From NCBI RefSeq assembly GCF_014635865.1, contig NZ_BMDQ01000003.1, forward strand, positions 62,001 through 126,000: a stretch of DNA of 64,000 nucleotides. The letters are read 5' to 3'. The stretch is from Winogradskyella haliclonae. Its GTDB lineage: Bacteria; Bacteroidota; Bacteroidia; Flavobacteriales; Flavobacteriaceae. Both the position numbers and the translations under genes were made by a program. This document shows positions 63,918 through 64,000 of this stretch, one piece after another. Position 1 is the first letter of the stretch, and each line of letters starts with the position of its first letter. The notes beneath the pieces are model-generated. The model worked only from the letters and a program-made list of their open reading frames with translations, made no database searches and was not told where the DNA came from.

Positions 63918-64000
63918 GACTGATGATATTTTCAGATACTAGTCACAAAAAACATACCAAAACTATTTACAAATCATAATGCCTCATCAATAATTTTTCA

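Overview
The window comes from a low-GC Bacteroidota chromosome, most likely a marine Flavobacteriaceae species. The signs are weak ribosome-binding sites, many lipoproteins ending their signal in a hydrophobic stretch plus Cys, promoter -7 boxes of the form TAnnTTTG, a men (menaquinone) cluster, a LytS/LytTR pair, and many protein families typical of flavobacteria. No rRNA, tRNA, CRISPR array, integrase, transposase or phage structural gene was recognised. The gene content looks like stable chromosomal core plus clade-specific genes rather than a genomic island.

Layout. 1-4.4 kb: end of an S1-domain CvfB-like gene, a DUF2853 gene, and a minus-strand menaquinone unit (hotdog thioesterase, isochorismate synthase, MenD). 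4.4-8 kb: esterase and GNAT pair, YtxH protein, coiled-coil membrane protein, first class-C serine hydrolase. 8-13 kb: AraC/GyrI regulator, an ECF sigma factor with a TPR-type tail plus its YCII/DGPF partner, an FMN oxidoreductase, and an RlmI-like methyltransferase. 13-20 kb: DnaK, a lipoprotein, L-serine dehydratase, and a panB-cupin-RluA operon. 20-25 kb: a tightly overlapping operon of DUF2891 lipoprotein, NRAMP-like transporter and PxpA, PxpB and PxpC (ATP-dependent 5-oxoprolinase). 25-37.5 kb: TPR membrane protein, ComM/YifB, YheT hydrolase, CocE-type lipoprotein, adenine deaminase, TilS, PabB and a DExD-box helicase. 37.5-46.5 kb: DUF2721 protein, second serine hydrolase, TonB-C-like lipoprotein with an ExbB-like protein, divergent LytS/LytTR, third serine hydrolase with a GntR regulator, and a DUF922-like lipoprotein with an exported DinB. 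46.6-64 kb: dihydrolipoyl dehydrogenase, S41 lipoprotease, CPBP protease, Lrp regulator divergent from a Met/Cys PLP enzyme, YdjM-like protein, NhaC antiporter, ankyrin protein, KatG, small hypotheticals, an ABC-F ATPase, a thioredoxin-fold lipoprotein without its CxxC, a small transaldolase and two terminal lipoproteins.

Most interesting points: (i) the 5-oxoproline operon, whose NRAMP-like transporter has lost the DPGN and MPH metal-site residues and whose first gene is a DUF2891 lipoprotein; (ii) an ABC-F protein whose degenerate Walker A and degenerate signature fall in the same composite ATP site; (iii) a dispersed inverted-repeat family with two intergenic copies and one short copy read in frame inside tilS; (iv) an ExbB-like/TonB-C-like pair without ExbD facing a LytS/LytTR system across an intergenic region with direct repeats; (v) several perfect palindromes placed against predicted promoters (upstream of the FMN oxidoreductase, dnaK and gntR).
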